Shown in pieces: positions 49,125 to 57,736 of a DNA stretch of 64,000 nt (the stretch's first letter is position 1; the number at the start of each line of letters is the position of its first letter). The position numbers and the translations under genes were made by a program. The notes below the pieces were generated by a model that was given only the letters and a program-made list of their open reading frames with translations, was not told where the DNA came from and made no database searches. The stretch lies in the NCBI RefSeq assembly GCF_014138265.1, contig NZ_JACGXL010000003.1:372001-436000 (forward strand). The letters run 5' to 3'. The DNA is from Dokdonella fugitiva. GTDB taxonomy: Bacteria > Pseudomonadota > Gammaproteobacteria > Xanthomonadales > Rhodanobacteraceae.

Positions 49125-49778
49125 TCAGTGCGCCGGTTCCGGCTGCGGCTGCGCCGGTTGCTGCTGCGGCGCAGGCTGCGGCGGCGCCGGCTTGCTGAAA
49201 TCGACCGTCGGCGCAGTCGAGATCTGCTTCTCGTTCTCGACCGAGAAATTCGCCTTCGCCTTGTAGCCGAACATCATCGCGGTGAGGTTCTGCGGGAACT
49301 GGCGCACGAACGTGTTGTAGTCCTGCGTGCTCTGGATGAAGCGGTTGCGCGCGACGGTCACGCGGTTCTCGGTGCCTTCGAGCTGCGCCTGCAGGTTCTG
49401 GAACAGGCCGTCCGCCTTCAGCTGCGGATAGTTCTCCGACACGACCATCAGTCGCGACAGCGCGCTGGACAGCTCGCCTTGCGCCTGCTGGAACGCCTTC
49501 ACCTTGTTCTCGTCGGTGAGGTCGTCGGCGGTGAGGTTCATCTGGCCCACCTTCGCGCGCGCTTCGGTGACCTTGGTGAAGACCTCTTCCTCGTGGGTCG
49601 CGTAACCCTTCACGGTGTTGACGAGGTTCGGCACGAGATCGGCGCGCCGCTGGTACTGGTTGAGCACCTCGGACCAGGCCGCCTTGACGCCTTCGTCCTT
49701 CGACTGGATCGCGTTGTAGCCGCAACCGGACAGCAAGCTCGATGCGACGAGCACGCACGCTAGCATCAGGTACCGCAT
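49125..49778 (-). CDS. lemA: LemA family lipoprotein
   Basis: The 217-residue protein has a lipoprotein signal with lipobox 'LLSGC' (Cys19), so it is membrane-anchored by lipid. Long helices follow: 'EVLNQYQRRADLVPNLVNTVKGYA', 'ARAKVGQ', 'LSSALSRLMVVSENYPQLKAD' and 'FRQFPQN'-like 'VRQFPQNLTAMMFGY'. The C-terminus is a Pro/Gln-rich tail (about 190-217). It is first in an operon with two TPM genes, the usual association. Confidence 0.93.
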   Translation of the reverse strand: MRYLMLACVLVASSLLSGCGYNAIQSKDEGVKAAWSEVLNQYQRRADLVPNLVNTVKGYATHEEEVFTKVTEARAKVGQMNLTADDLTDENKVKAFQQAQGELSSALSRLMVVSENYPQLKADGLFQNLQAQLEGTENRVTVARNRFIQSTQDYNTFVRQFPQNLTAMMFGYKAKANFSVENEKQISTAPTVDFSKPAPPQPAPQQQPAQPQPEPAH

Positions 49779-49940
49779 GGGACGCCCTCCCTCGTGAACG
49801 CTGCCTACACTGTGGAGCCGGACGCCGCCGCGCGCAAGGGGTGCGGCTATTGCCGCTCAGCAACGACACTGAAGATCAAGAGATTGAAACACGAAGGACA
49901 CCAAGGACACGAAGAAAGCAAGGAAAAACTCTTCCGCTCT

Positions 49941-50012
49941 TCCTTCGTGTCCTTCGTGTCCTTCGTGTCCTTCGTGTCCTTCGTGTCCTTCGTGTCCTTC
50001 GTGTCCTTCGTG
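49941..50012 (+). repeat. Nine-base tandem repeat, eight perfect copies
   Basis: TCCTTCGTG is repeated eight times without error (72 bases). Divergent copies of its inverse (CACGAAGGACA) lie at about 49890-49912, so the whole 49880-50020 segment can fold on itself. The same 9-mer appears at 13783-13801. A length-variable locus is likely. The surrounding gap (49779-50071) holds no gene. Confidence 0.92.
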
Positions 50013-50071
50013 TCGAAAGCTTCGCCTTACCTTAGCTTGGGTCTGCTTCCGCCTTGTCCTGATTCAGGCGT

Positions 50072-50833
50072 TCAAGCGCCATCCGTGCGCTGCGCGGCGC
50101 GTTCCTGGGCGCGCCGGCGGCGGCGCCGGCGGGCGAGCAGGTTGAGCGACTCGACTGCGGCCGAGAAGGCCATCGCGAAATAAAGGTAGGCGCGCGGCAC
50201 GTGCAGGCCGAAGCCGTCGCAGAGCAGCACCGCGCCGACGAGGATGATGAACGCGAGCGCGAGCATCTTGATCGTCGGGTTGCGGTCGATGAAGTTGCCG
50301 ATCGGATCGGCGATCGTGATCATCACGAGCACCGCGAGCACGATCGCGCCGACCATCGCCGGCAGCAGGTTCACCATGCCGACCGCGGTGATCACCGAGT
50401 CGAGCGAGAACACGATGTCGATGAGCGCGATCTGCGCGATCACCAGCGCGAAGCTCGCCGACGCCTGCGACGCCTGCTGGTCGGCGGGATCCTCGGTGAG
50501 CGCCTCCCAGATCTCCATCACGCCCTTCACGACGAGGAAGATGCCGCCGCCGATGAGCACGAGGTCGCGGATCGAGATGACCTGGCCGAACAGGCGGAAC
50601 AGCCCCGACGTGCGATCGTCCATGCGCGCGAGATGGGCGAGCGAGAGCAGCAGCAGGATGCGCGTGACGCAGGCGAATGCGAGGCCGATGCGGCGCGCGC
50701 TCGAGCGCCGCGCGGGCGGCAGCTCGCTCACCGCGATCGAGATGAAGACGAGGTTGTCGACACCGAGCACGATCTCGAGCGTCGCGAGCGTGACCAGCGC
50801 GATCCACGCCTGCGGGTCGGTGAGCAGTTCCAC
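50072..50833 (-). CDS. TerC-family integral membrane protein
   Basis: The 253-residue protein has about seven helices. TerC/YgjT hallmarks are 'EIVLGVDNLVFISI' (acidic residues in membrane), 'LLLSLAHLARM', and 'IDIVFSLDSVITAVGMV' near 140. These motifs are linked to metal (Mn2+) handling in related families. It starts at a GTG and lies 8 bases after dgkA on the same strand. Arg-rich C-terminal tail. Confidence 0.9.
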   Translation of the reverse strand: MELLTDPQAWIALVTLATLEIVLGVDNLVFISIAVSELPPARRSSARRIGLAFACVTRILLLLSLAHLARMDDRTSGLFRLFGQVISIRDLVLIGGGIFLVVKGVMEIWEALTEDPADQQASQASASFALVIAQIALIDIVFSLDSVITAVGMVNLLPAMVGAIVLAVLVMITIADPIGNFIDRNPTIKMLALAFIILVGAVLLCDGFGLHVPRAYLYFAMAFSAAVESLNLLARRRRRRRAQERAAQRTDGA

Positions 50834-50841
50834 GCGTCAGT

Positions 50842-51213
50842 TCAGCCGAGCCGCGGCCACAGGACCAGGCACCAGCAGAGCACGACGTTGGCCATCAGCA
50901 GCAGCACCGCCGCCGAGCCCATGTCCTTCGCGCGCCCGGCGAGTTCGTGGAACTCCGGACTCGCCTTGTCGACGATCGCCTCGATCGCGGAGTTGAGCAG
51001 TTCGGCCGACAGCACGAGCAGCAGGCTGCCGGTCAGCAGCGCCTTCTCGATCGGGCCGTGGCCGATCCACAGGCCGAGCGGGAAGAAGATCACGAACAGG
51101 TAGCCTTCGAGGCGGAACGACGCCTCGTACCGCCAGGCGGCGCGCAGGCCCATCATCGACCATTTGAAGGCACGGGCGATCTGGCGCGGGCCGCGCGGTT
51201 CGGTACTCGGCAT
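50842..51213 (-). CDS. dgkA: Diacylglycerol kinase (prokaryotic type)
   Basis: The small inner-membrane enzyme phosphorylates diacylglycerol released during envelope glycan synthesis. It has 123 residues and three helices. The catalytic signature is 'SAELLNSAIEAIVDKAS' followed by 'AGRAKDMGSAAV'. The gene is divergent from the PAP2 phosphatase gene at 51290, which acts on the reverse reaction type. Confidence 0.94.
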   Translation of the reverse strand: MPSTEPRGPRQIARAFKWSMMGLRAAWRYEASFRLEGYLFVIFFPLGLWIGHGPIEKALLTGSLLLVLSAELLNSAIEAIVDKASPEFHELAGRAKDMGSAAVLLLMANVVLCWCLVLWPRLG

Positions 51214-51289
51214 GGATGTCGTTCGAGGTCGGCGAATGCGGGCTATGATGCCATAGGCCGGCCATTGCCCGGCGCCCGACCGAGGACGA

Positions 51290-51952
51290 ATGGACCGCCG
51301 CCTGCTCGCCTGGGCCGTGCTCGCCGCGACGCTGTTCATGCTGCTCGGCTTCGCCGGTATCGACCGCCCGCTCGCCGAATGGGTGCGCGCGAGCGGGATC
51401 GAGAACGCAGCGCCCTTCGTGCTCGGCCTCGGCGCGCTCGACACCGTGGCCGGCATGCCGATCTGGTTCTGGCTCGCCGGTTGCGTCGCGCTCGCGCTCG
51501 GCGTGATCGGCTGGGCGGCCCGGCGCCACGCGCGCTGGCCGCGCGCGCTGCTCGCCGCGGGCGTCGTGCAGGTCGCGACCCTGCACACGATGAGTTTCGG
51601 CAAGGACCTGTTCGGCCGGTTGCGTCCGCACCAGCTGCTCGACGGCGGCGACTGGTCGCACGCGTGGCATGCGGGCGGCGTGTCGTTCCCGTCCGGCCAC
51701 TCGGCGTTCTACTTCGGCCTGCTGCTGCCGCTCGCCGCGGCCTGCCCGCGCGCGTGGCAGCGCGCGGTGCTGATCGCGATCCCGGTGTTCGCGATCCTCG
51801 CGCGCATCGACATGGCCAAACACTTCCTTTCCGACGTGTCGGCATCGGCACTGATCGCCGCGCTCTACGCGTTGCTCGCCGCGACGCTGCTGCGGCGCTG
51901 GCTGCCGGCGCCACGCGTCGCGACCGCGCGACCGTCCGTGTCGAACGCCTGA
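51290..51952 (+). CDS. PAP2-family membrane lipid phosphatase
   Basis: The 220-residue, roughly six-helix phosphatase has the three PAP2 motifs: 'KDLFGRLRPH', 'FPSGHSAFYFG' and 'ARIDMAKHFLSDV' (His and Asp). Likely substrates are phosphatidate, undecaprenyl diphosphate or a related lipid phosphate. It is divergent from dgkA. Its TGA shares one base with the ATG of the next gene. Confidence 0.92.
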   Translation: MDRRLLAWAVLAATLFMLLGFAGIDRPLAEWVRASGIENAAPFVLGLGALDTVAGMPIWFWLAGCVALALGVIGWAARRHARWPRALLAAGVVQVATLHTMSFGKDLFGRLRPHQLLDGGDWSHAWHAGGVSFPSGHSAFYFGLLLPLAAACPRAWQRAVLIAIPVFAILARIDMAKHFLSDVSASALIAALYALLAATLLRRWLPAPRVATARPSVSNA

Positions 51953-52275
51953 TGCGGCTGCGCCGGCATCCGCTTCGACGGCACGGCGTTCGACGCATGC
52001 ACAGGTCGAGCGCCACCCGCGGGCGGCGCATCGTGTCGCTCGTCGACGACGCGCGCGGCCGCGCCTCCGGCACGCCGACCGAGCGGCCCGGAGCGCGCGC
52101 ACTTCGCCCGACCCTCGACAACGCGCTGCGCGAAGCCGCACGCGCGAACCGCTGCGTGCCGCACCTGCAGGGCGGCGAACCGGTCACGTTCCGGGACCTC
52201 GTGCCGTACGTGTTCGGCGACGTCGACGCCGATGTCGAGGGCGCGCTCGCCGCTGCCGGCATCCGCCACACCTGA
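51952..52275 (+). CDS. Hypothetical protein
   Basis: The 107-residue frame begins at an ATG overlapping the phosphatase stop by one base. It is Arg-rich at the N-terminus and ends with a more ordinary segment, 'FRDLVPYVFGDVDADVEGAL'. No family was recognised. The overlap supports translation; the composition of the first half is weak evidence. An antisense frame of similar size exists but looks less protein-like. Confidence 0.45.
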   Translation: MRLRRHPLRRHGVRRMHRSSATRGRRIVSLVDDARGRASGTPTERPGARALRPTLDNALREAARANRCVPHLQGGEPVTFRDLVPYVFGDVDADVEGALAAAGIRHT

Positions 52276-52369
52276 GCGCATCGATCCGGCCGCGTAAAGC
52301 CGTGCAAAGGCGCGCCCGTGCGGCAGGAATGCGCAGGTCGGCGAACGCCCCGGACGCTATGCTTGCCGC

Positions 52370-53071
52370 ATGGCCCGCAACCGCATCCTGATCGCCGACG
52401 ACGACGAGGAACTCGCCCAGCTGCTGCGCGACTTCCTCACGCGCGAGGGTTTCGACGTCGTCATCGCGCACAACGCCGAAGCCGCGCTCGCGGCCGCGCG
52501 CGCGCAGGCGTTCGACGCGCTCGTGCTCGACGTGATGATGCCCGGCCGCTCGGGGCTCGACGCGCTGCGCGAGCTGCGCCGCGAGTCGGCCCTGCCCGTG
52601 CTCATGCTCACCGCGCTCGGCGAGGACATCGACCGCATCCTCGGTCTCGAACTCGGCGCCGACGACTACATCCCCAAGCCGTGCAACCCACGCGAACTCG
52701 CCGCGCGCCTGCGCGCCGTGCTGCGACGCGTGCGCGGCGAAGGCGGCGACACGCTGACCGACCTGCACAACGGGCCGATCTGGCTGCGCGCGGCGTCGCG
52801 CAGCGTGAGCGTGGACGGCCGGCCGCTGTCGCTGACCGCGACCGAGTTCGACCTGCTCGCGCTGCTGCTGCGCGAGGCCGGCCGCGTGGTCAGCAAGGAG
52901 CGCATCTCGCAGAGCGTGCTCGGCCGCCCGCTCGGCCCGTTCGACCGTTCGATCGACGTGCACGTGTCCAACCTGCGCCGCAAGCTCGGCGACGCACCCG
53001 ACGGCGGCTCGCCGATCACGACGATCCATCGCAGCGGCTACCTGCTGCGCCAGCTCGGCGACGCCGCGTGA
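52370..53071 (+). CDS. OmpR-family response regulator (CpxR-like)
   Basis: The 233-residue regulator has a receiver domain (phospho-acceptor Asp54 in 'LVLDVMMPG', 'IPKPCNPREL' with the conserved Lys) and a C-terminal winged helix ('LTATEFDLLALLL', 'DVHVSNLRRKLG', 'TIHRSGYLL'). It lies 19 bases before its kinase. The closest match in style is CpxR, which controls envelope stress genes. Confidence 0.92.
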   Translation: MARNRILIADDDEELAQLLRDFLTREGFDVVIAHNAEAALAAARAQAFDALVLDVMMPGRSGLDALRELRRESALPVLMLTALGEDIDRILGLELGADDYIPKPCNPRELAARLRAVLRRVRGEGGDTLTDLHNGPIWLRAASRSVSVDGRPLSLTATEFDLLALLLREAGRVVSKERISQSVLGRPLGPFDRSIDVHVSNLRRKLGDAPDGGSPITTIHRSGYLLRQLGDAA

Positions 53072-53090
53072 ACGCGGCCGAGGCACGGCC

Positions 53091-54473
53091 ATGATGCAGC
53101 GACTGTTCTGGCGCATCTTCGTCGCGTTCTGGATCGCCACGGTGTTCCTGCTCGTCGCGTTCTCGTGGGTCGCGACGAGCAACTTCGAAACCGAGAAGAT
53201 CCCCGGGCTCGACATCACGCGCCTGCAGGCGTCGATGGACGACCTGCTCGCGCGCACCGGACGCGAGCTGCGCCACGACGGCGTCGAGCCGACGCAGCAA
53301 TGGCTGCGCGCGGCGAGCGGCTTCGGCCCGGTCAGCGTCTACCTGTTCGGCCCCGACGGCCGCGAGCTGCTCGGTCGCTCGACTTCGGAAACGGTCGCCA
53401 ACGCGGCCTCGAGCGCGTTCGCGGCGCTGCCCGTCGGCGAAGTGCCGTACGGCGCGGTGTACAGCGCCGAGCGCCTGCGCGCGCGCTCGGTGCGCACGCG
53501 CGACAACGAGGTCTACGCCGCGGTCGCGACGCTCGAAGGCAGTTTCCTCTCGCGCCTCGCCTCGCGCCGACCGACCTGGTTCTGGCAGAACATGCTCGTC
53601 GCGATGGCGGTGAGCGCGGCGTTCAGCCTGCTGTTCGCCTGGTACGTCGCCGCACCGCTGCAGCGCATCCGCTCGAGCACGCACCGCTTCGCCGAGGGCG
53701 ACCTCGACGCGCGCGTCGGCCGCCTGCGCTTCGGCCGCAGCGCGGAGATCAGCGCGCTCGCGGCCGAGTTCGACGCCATGGCCGAACGCATCAAGGCGTT
53801 CATCGAGAGCCATCGCCGCCTCGTGCGCGACGTCTCGCACGAACTGCGCTCGCCGCTCGCGCGCCAGCGCGTCGCACTCGAACTCGCGCGCGGCGGCGAC
53901 GCCGCGCAGGTCAACGCGTCGCTCGACCGCATCGAATGCGAGTCGGACCGGCTCGAGGCGATGCTCGCGCAGGCGCTCGAACTGTCGCGCCTGGAAACCG
54001 CGAACGTCGCGATGGACGACCACGTCGAACTCGACACGCTGCTCGAGGATGTGATCACCAACGCCGACTACGAAGGCGTGCCGCGCGGGCGAAAAGTCAT
54101 GCTGCTCGAACGCGCGCGCCTCACCCTCACGGGATCGCACCAGGCGCTCTACAGCGCGTTCGAGAACGTGATCCGCAACGCGCTCGCCTACACCGCCGAC
54201 GGCAGCGCCGTCGGCGTGCGCCTCGCGCGCGTCGGCGCGTGGGCCTCGGTGCGCGTGCGCGACCACGGCCCGGGCGTGCCGGCGGGCGAGCTGTCGCGCA
54301 TCTTCGAGCCGTTCTATCGCACCGACACCGCGCGCGCGCGCTCGAGCGGCGGCACCGGCCTCGGCCTCGCGATCGCACGCCGCGCGATCGAACGCCATGG
54401 CGGCACGATCCTCGCGCTCAACGCCGAGGGCGGCGGACTGGACGTGGTGATCGAGTTGCCGGTCGGGCCCTGA
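53091..54473 (+). CDS. Membrane sensor histidine kinase (CpxA-like)
   Basis: The 460-residue kinase has two membrane helices (about 7-29 and 165-188) bracketing a periplasmic sensor of about 135 residues. It continues with HAMP (about 185-240), DHp with His250 in 'RDVSHELRSPLARQRV', and an ATPase domain with 'NVIRNALAYT', 'VRDHGPGVP' and 'GGTGLGLAIARR'. Two adjacent ATG codons start it (53091, 53094). It pairs with the upstream regulator. Confidence 0.93.
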   Translation: MMQRLFWRIFVAFWIATVFLLVAFSWVATSNFETEKIPGLDITRLQASMDDLLARTGRELRHDGVEPTQQWLRAASGFGPVSVYLFGPDGRELLGRSTSETVANAASSAFAALPVGEVPYGAVYSAERLRARSVRTRDNEVYAAVATLEGSFLSRLASRRPTWFWQNMLVAMAVSAAFSLLFAWYVAAPLQRIRSSTHRFAEGDLDARVGRLRFGRSAEISALAAEFDAMAERIKAFIESHRRLVRDVSHELRSPLARQRVALELARGGDAAQVNASLDRIECESDRLEAMLAQALELSRLETANVAMDDHVELDTLLEDVITNADYEGVPRGRKVMLLERARLTLTGSHQALYSAFENVIRNALAYTADGSAVGVRLARVGAWASVRVRDHGPGVPAGELSRIFEPFYRTDTARARSSGGTGLGLAIARRAIERHGGTILALNAEGGGLDVVIELPVGP

Positions 54474-54494
54474 CGGGCGGGCCTGCGCCGTGTC

Positions 54495-55088
54495 CTAGCG
54501 CCGCAGGTGCCCGATCGCAGGCAGATGCCCCGTCGCCACGGCCCATGCGACGATCACGAGATTGACGACGACGAATACCCAGAACACCACCTGGAACTCC
54601 GCCTTGCGCGACTTGTGGCGGAACACGTCCTGCGCGAGCAATGCCCCGGGCCAGCCGCCGAGCAGTCCGACCAGGTGCAGGGTCTGTTCCGCGGTGCGCC
54701 ACCGATCCGTCCGCGCAGCCCATTTGTCGATGCCGTACATCGCGAACGCGAGTGCGCTCGCCGCACCGTACGTCAAGGCCAGCACGACCGGCAGCCGTCC
54801 CGTCCAGGCGCCACCTGCGAGCACGGCCAATGCGACGAGGCCGACGAGGCTTCGCCACGGCACGTACCAGCGGCGCGACGCACGCACGAATCGCACCTCG
54901 GCCGCCTGCGGCCGGCGGCGTTCGTCGAATCGAAGCGCGTACGAAACCAGCGCGCCCTCGAAAGGTCGGGTGCCACGCCGATCGAAGGCCCGGACGTGGA
55001 GGAATGCACGTTCTCCACCGCCGTTCGGCACGACGAAACCGAAGCCGCGCGCATCGTTCCATTCGGTGATCCGTCCGACGAGACGCAT
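54495..55088 (-). CDS. Cold-shock domain fused to DUF1294 membrane domain
   Basis: The 197-residue protein has an N-terminal cold-shock/OB domain (about 1-66) with RNA-binding motifs 'ARGFGFV' and 'RAFLHV'. Two short helices (about 78-108) and a DUF1294 domain follow ('AMYGIDKWAA', 'LHLVGLLGGWPGALLAQ', 'RHKSRKAEFQ') with a final membrane helix. The combination is recurrent in proteobacteria; its role is not known. It is convergent with the histidine kinase gene. Confidence 0.9.
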   Translation of the reverse strand: MRLVGRITEWNDARGFGFVVPNGGGERAFLHVRAFDRRGTRPFEGALVSYALRFDERRRPQAAEVRFVRASRRWYVPWRSLVGLVALAVLAGGAWTGRLPVVLALTYGAASALAFAMYGIDKWAARTDRWRTAEQTLHLVGLLGGWPGALLAQDVFRHKSRKAEFQVVFWVFVVVNLVIVAWAVATGHLPAIGHLRR

Positions 55089-55153
55089 CCGTAACCCTTC
55101 CGGACTCGCTGGGGTGTCGGATTATCGCGCAGCGCCGCGGAATCGCGGCCTGC

Positions 55154-55666
55154 TCACCCCGTCGACGCCGGGCGCGCAAGCCGGCGCGCCGCGGCGCCGA
55201 GCAGCGCGCGCGAATACACGCGGTGGAAGCCGAGCAGCGCGCGGTAGGCGAAGGCGAGCCGTCGAGCGCCCGTGCGGTGATCGACGCGGGCGACGACGGC
55301 CGATCCGAAGTACAGGCGTGTACCGGTGCCGTCCGGCGCGGTCATGAGCCATGAACGCGTGCGGCCGCGGACGTCGGTCAGCAGCAGCTGGTCGGGCGCG
55401 GTCGCCTCGACCTCCCACGCCGCGAACGAGCGGCGTTCGCCGCGCGCGAGTTCGCGCGCCTGTGCATCCGTGGACGGGCGCGCGACGAGCCGAGCGAGCA
55501 GCCAGCGCTCGAGCTTGAACAGCCACGTCGTGTAGAACGCTTCGACGTAGGCGGCGTGGGCGACGTGGCCGTCGATCGTCGTCGAATAGGCGTCGGCGTA
55601 GGCGCCATCGCCGGTATAGCGACGCAACAGCGCCTGTCCGGGCAACTCGCAGGCTTGGATCGACAT
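55154..55666 (-). CDS. Conserved hypothetical protein (DUF2867-like)
   Basis: The 170-residue protein has the pattern 'TRSWLMTAPDGTGTRLYFGSAVV' and 'FAYRALLGFHRVYSRALLGAAARRL', which recalls DUF2867 or related SRPBCC-like proteins. This is a tentative match. A 25-codon reading frame ends 14 bases upstream and may be co-translated. No other neighbours suggest a role. Confidence 0.7.
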   Translation of the reverse strand: MSIQACELPGQALLRRYTGDGAYADAYSTTIDGHVAHAAYVEAFYTTWLFKLERWLLARLVARPSTDAQARELARGERRSFAAWEVEATAPDQLLLTDVRGRTRSWLMTAPDGTGTRLYFGSAVVARVDHRTGARRLAFAYRALLGFHRVYSRALLGAAARRLARPASTG

Positions 55667-55679
55667 GGCGCCCCCGGAC

Positions 55680-55757
55680 TCAATGCGCCTCGGCGAAGAA
55701 CGCATCGACCTGTTCGTCGATCGCCGCCGCCATGGCAGTGGTGGCTGCATCAGCCAT
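55680..55757 (-). CDS. Possible 25-residue leader or small protein
   Basis: ATG-to-TGA frame 'MADAATTAMAAAIDEQVDAF...' with an acidic helical end, immediately upstream of the DUF2867-like gene. It could be a small protein, a leader, or the leftover 5' end of a longer gene. No ribosome binding site is convincing. Confidence 0.3.
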   Translation of the reverse strand: MADAATTAMAAAIDEQVDAFFAEAH

Positions 55758-55869
55758 CGTGAAGGTCCCGTGCAGGCTCGTCCGCACCATCTTCCCACGA
55801 ACCGCGCCCGCCACGCCGAGGCGCACGCACGATGACGCGCAGCGCGCACGACCACCCTACAATGCACGG

Positions 55870-57156
55870 ATGACCGCATCGACCGCCATCCGTCGCGGCT
55901 TCTTCCAGCGCGCGCGCGGACTCGCCGAGACGCTCGCCTGGCTGCGCCTGTGCGCGGTCGCGGGACAGGCGCTCACGGTCGCCGTGGTCGCGTTCGGGCT
56001 GCGCATGCCGATCGCGCTCGGCCCGCTCGCGCTCGGCATCGGCGTGCTCGCCGCCTTCGCCGCGTTCGCGTTCTGGCGCCTGCGCCAACCGTGGCCGGTC
56101 ACGCTCGCCGAGGCGTTCGGCCACGTCGCGGTCGACATCCTCGTGCTCGCGTACCTGCTGTACTGGTCGGGCGGCGTCGAGAATCCGTTCGTCTCGCTGC
56201 TGGTGATGCCGATCGCGCTCGCCGCGGCCGCGCTCTCGCTGCGCTACGTCGTCGCGGTCGCGCTGCTCGCCTCGACCTGCTTCGTGCTGCTGATCGGCTG
56301 GCACGCGCCGCTGCCGTCGCTGCACGAGGTGCGCATCGCCGGCTCGGACCTGCACGTGATCGCCGTGTGCATCAACTTCGTCGTCACCGCGGTCGTGCTC
56401 GCATTCTTCATCGCGCGCCTGTCGCGCGCGTTGCGCGCGCGCGAGGCCGAGGTGCAGCGCGAGCGCGAACGCACCCTGCGCGACGAGGGCATCCTCGCGA
56501 TCGCGACGCAGGCCGCGGGCACCGCGCACGAACTCAACACGCCGCTGTCGACGATCCGCACCCTGCTCGCCGAACTGCAGCGCGAACGCGGGGGCGAACC
56601 CGCGCTCGCCGCCGACCTCGCCCTGCTCGCCGGCCAGGCCGAGCGCTGCCGCGACATCCTGCGCCAGCTGGTCGAGGTCGGCAGCCGTCGCCTCGCCGGC
56701 ACGCCCGAGCGCCTCACGCTGGCGACCTTCGTCGACGGCTGCGAGCACCAGTTCCGCCTGCTGCGCCCGGAGATCGCGCTCGACATCGCGTTCGACGGCG
56801 ACGCGGGCGAGCGCTACATCGAGGCGCCGCCCGACCTCAGCCACGCGCTGATCAACCTGCTCAGCAACGCCGCCGACGCCTCGCTCGCGGCGGGCTCGGA
56901 CGCGGTCGAGCTGCGCCTCGCGGCGACGCGCTCGCTGGTCGAGTTCGCGGTGCGCGACCATGGCCGCGGCATCGCCCCGGGCACGGGCGTCGCGTTCCGC
57001 ACGAGCAAGCGCGACGGCCTCGGCCTCGGCCTCGCGCTCGCCCACGCGACCGCCGAACGCCTCGGCGGCGAGCTGTCCGCGCACGCCGCCGACGGCGGCG
57101 GCCTGCGCCAGCGATTGCGCCTGCCGCTGCTGGCGAACGACAATCCACCGCGATGA
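55870..57156 (+). CDS. regB: Redox sensor histidine kinase RegB/PrrB
   Basis: The 428-residue kinase has six hydrophobic helices (about 25-190). The quinone-binding heptapeptide 'GGVENPF' is at 101-107, the phospho-acceptor His220 is in 'AAGTAHELNTPLSTI', and Cys260 in 'QAERCRDIL' lies exactly 40 residues on, as for His225/Cys265 of Rhodobacter RegB. The ATPase motifs are 'NLLSNAADAS' and 'GLGLGLALAHA'. By analogy it senses ubiquinone redox state. It overlaps regA by 4 bases. Confidence 0.94.
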   Translation: MTASTAIRRGFFQRARGLAETLAWLRLCAVAGQALTVAVVAFGLRMPIALGPLALGIGVLAAFAAFAFWRLRQPWPVTLAEAFGHVAVDILVLAYLLYWSGGVENPFVSLLVMPIALAAAALSLRYVVAVALLASTCFVLLIGWHAPLPSLHEVRIAGSDLHVIAVCINFVVTAVVLAFFIARLSRALRAREAEVQRERERTLRDEGILAIATQAAGTAHELNTPLSTIRTLLAELQRERGGEPALAADLALLAGQAERCRDILRQLVEVGSRRLAGTPERLTLATFVDGCEHQFRLLRPEIALDIAFDGDAGERYIEAPPDLSHALINLLSNAADASLAAGSDAVELRLAATRSLVEFAVRDHGRGIAPGTGVAFRTSKRDGLGLGLALAHATAERLGGELSAHAADGGGLRQRLRLPLLANDNPPR

Positions 57157-57701
57157 ACGACCCGCGCCCGCTCCTGCTCATCGACGACGACGCCGTGTTC
57201 GCGGCCGTGCTCGCCCGCGCGCTCGGTGCACGCGGCTTCGCGGTCGACACCGCGACCGACGGCGCGCGCGCACTCGCGCTCGCGCGCGAGAAGCAGCCCG
57301 ACTACGCGGTGCTCGACCTCAAGCTCGGCGCCGAGAACGGCCTCGCGCTGATCCCGGAACTGCTCGCGCTGCGACCGGACCTGCGCATCCTCCTGCTCAC
57401 CGGCTACGCCTCGATCGCCACCGCGGTCGAAGCGATCAAGCGCGGCGCGCACGACTACCTCGCCAAGCCGGTCGATGCGGACCAGGTCGTCGGCGCGCTG
57501 CTCGGCGACGGCAACAGCGAGGTCGAGCGCGCCGTGCCGGGGCACGCGCCGCCGCTCAAGCGGCTCGAGTGGGAGCACATCCAGCGCGTGCTCGCCGAAT
57601 GCGAAGGGAACATCTCCGAAGCCGCGCGACGGCTCGGCTTGCATCGCCGCACGCTGCAGCGCAAGCTCGCCAAGCGGCCCGTGCGCGAGGCGCACGACTA
57701 A
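57153..57701 (+). CDS. regA: Redox response regulator RegA/PrrA
   Basis: The 182-residue regulator has a receiver domain with Asp55 in 'AVLDLKLG' and a C-terminal Fis-type HTH ('HIQRVLAECEGNISEAARRLGLHRRTLQRKL' in outline, about 141-172). The HTH matches the nearly invariant RegA/PrrA/ActR DNA-binding helix. It is coupled to regB. RegA homologues adjust respiration and energy genes to oxygen. Confidence 0.95.
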   Translation: MNDPRPLLLIDDDAVFAAVLARALGARGFAVDTATDGARALALAREKQPDYAVLDLKLGAENGLALIPELLALRPDLRILLLTGYASIATAVEAIKRGAHDYLAKPVDADQVVGALLGDGNSEVERAVPGHAPPLKRLEWEHIQRVLAECEGNISEAARRLGLHRRTLQRKLAKRPVREAHD

Positions 57702-57736
57702 GACGCGGCCGCCGTGAAGCGCGGCGGCCCGTTCGA

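Noticed and set aside
51865-52281. Minus-strand 138-codon frame overlapping the hypothetical gene at 51952
   Set aside because: It is less protein-like than the plus-strand frame and has no coupling to neighbours.
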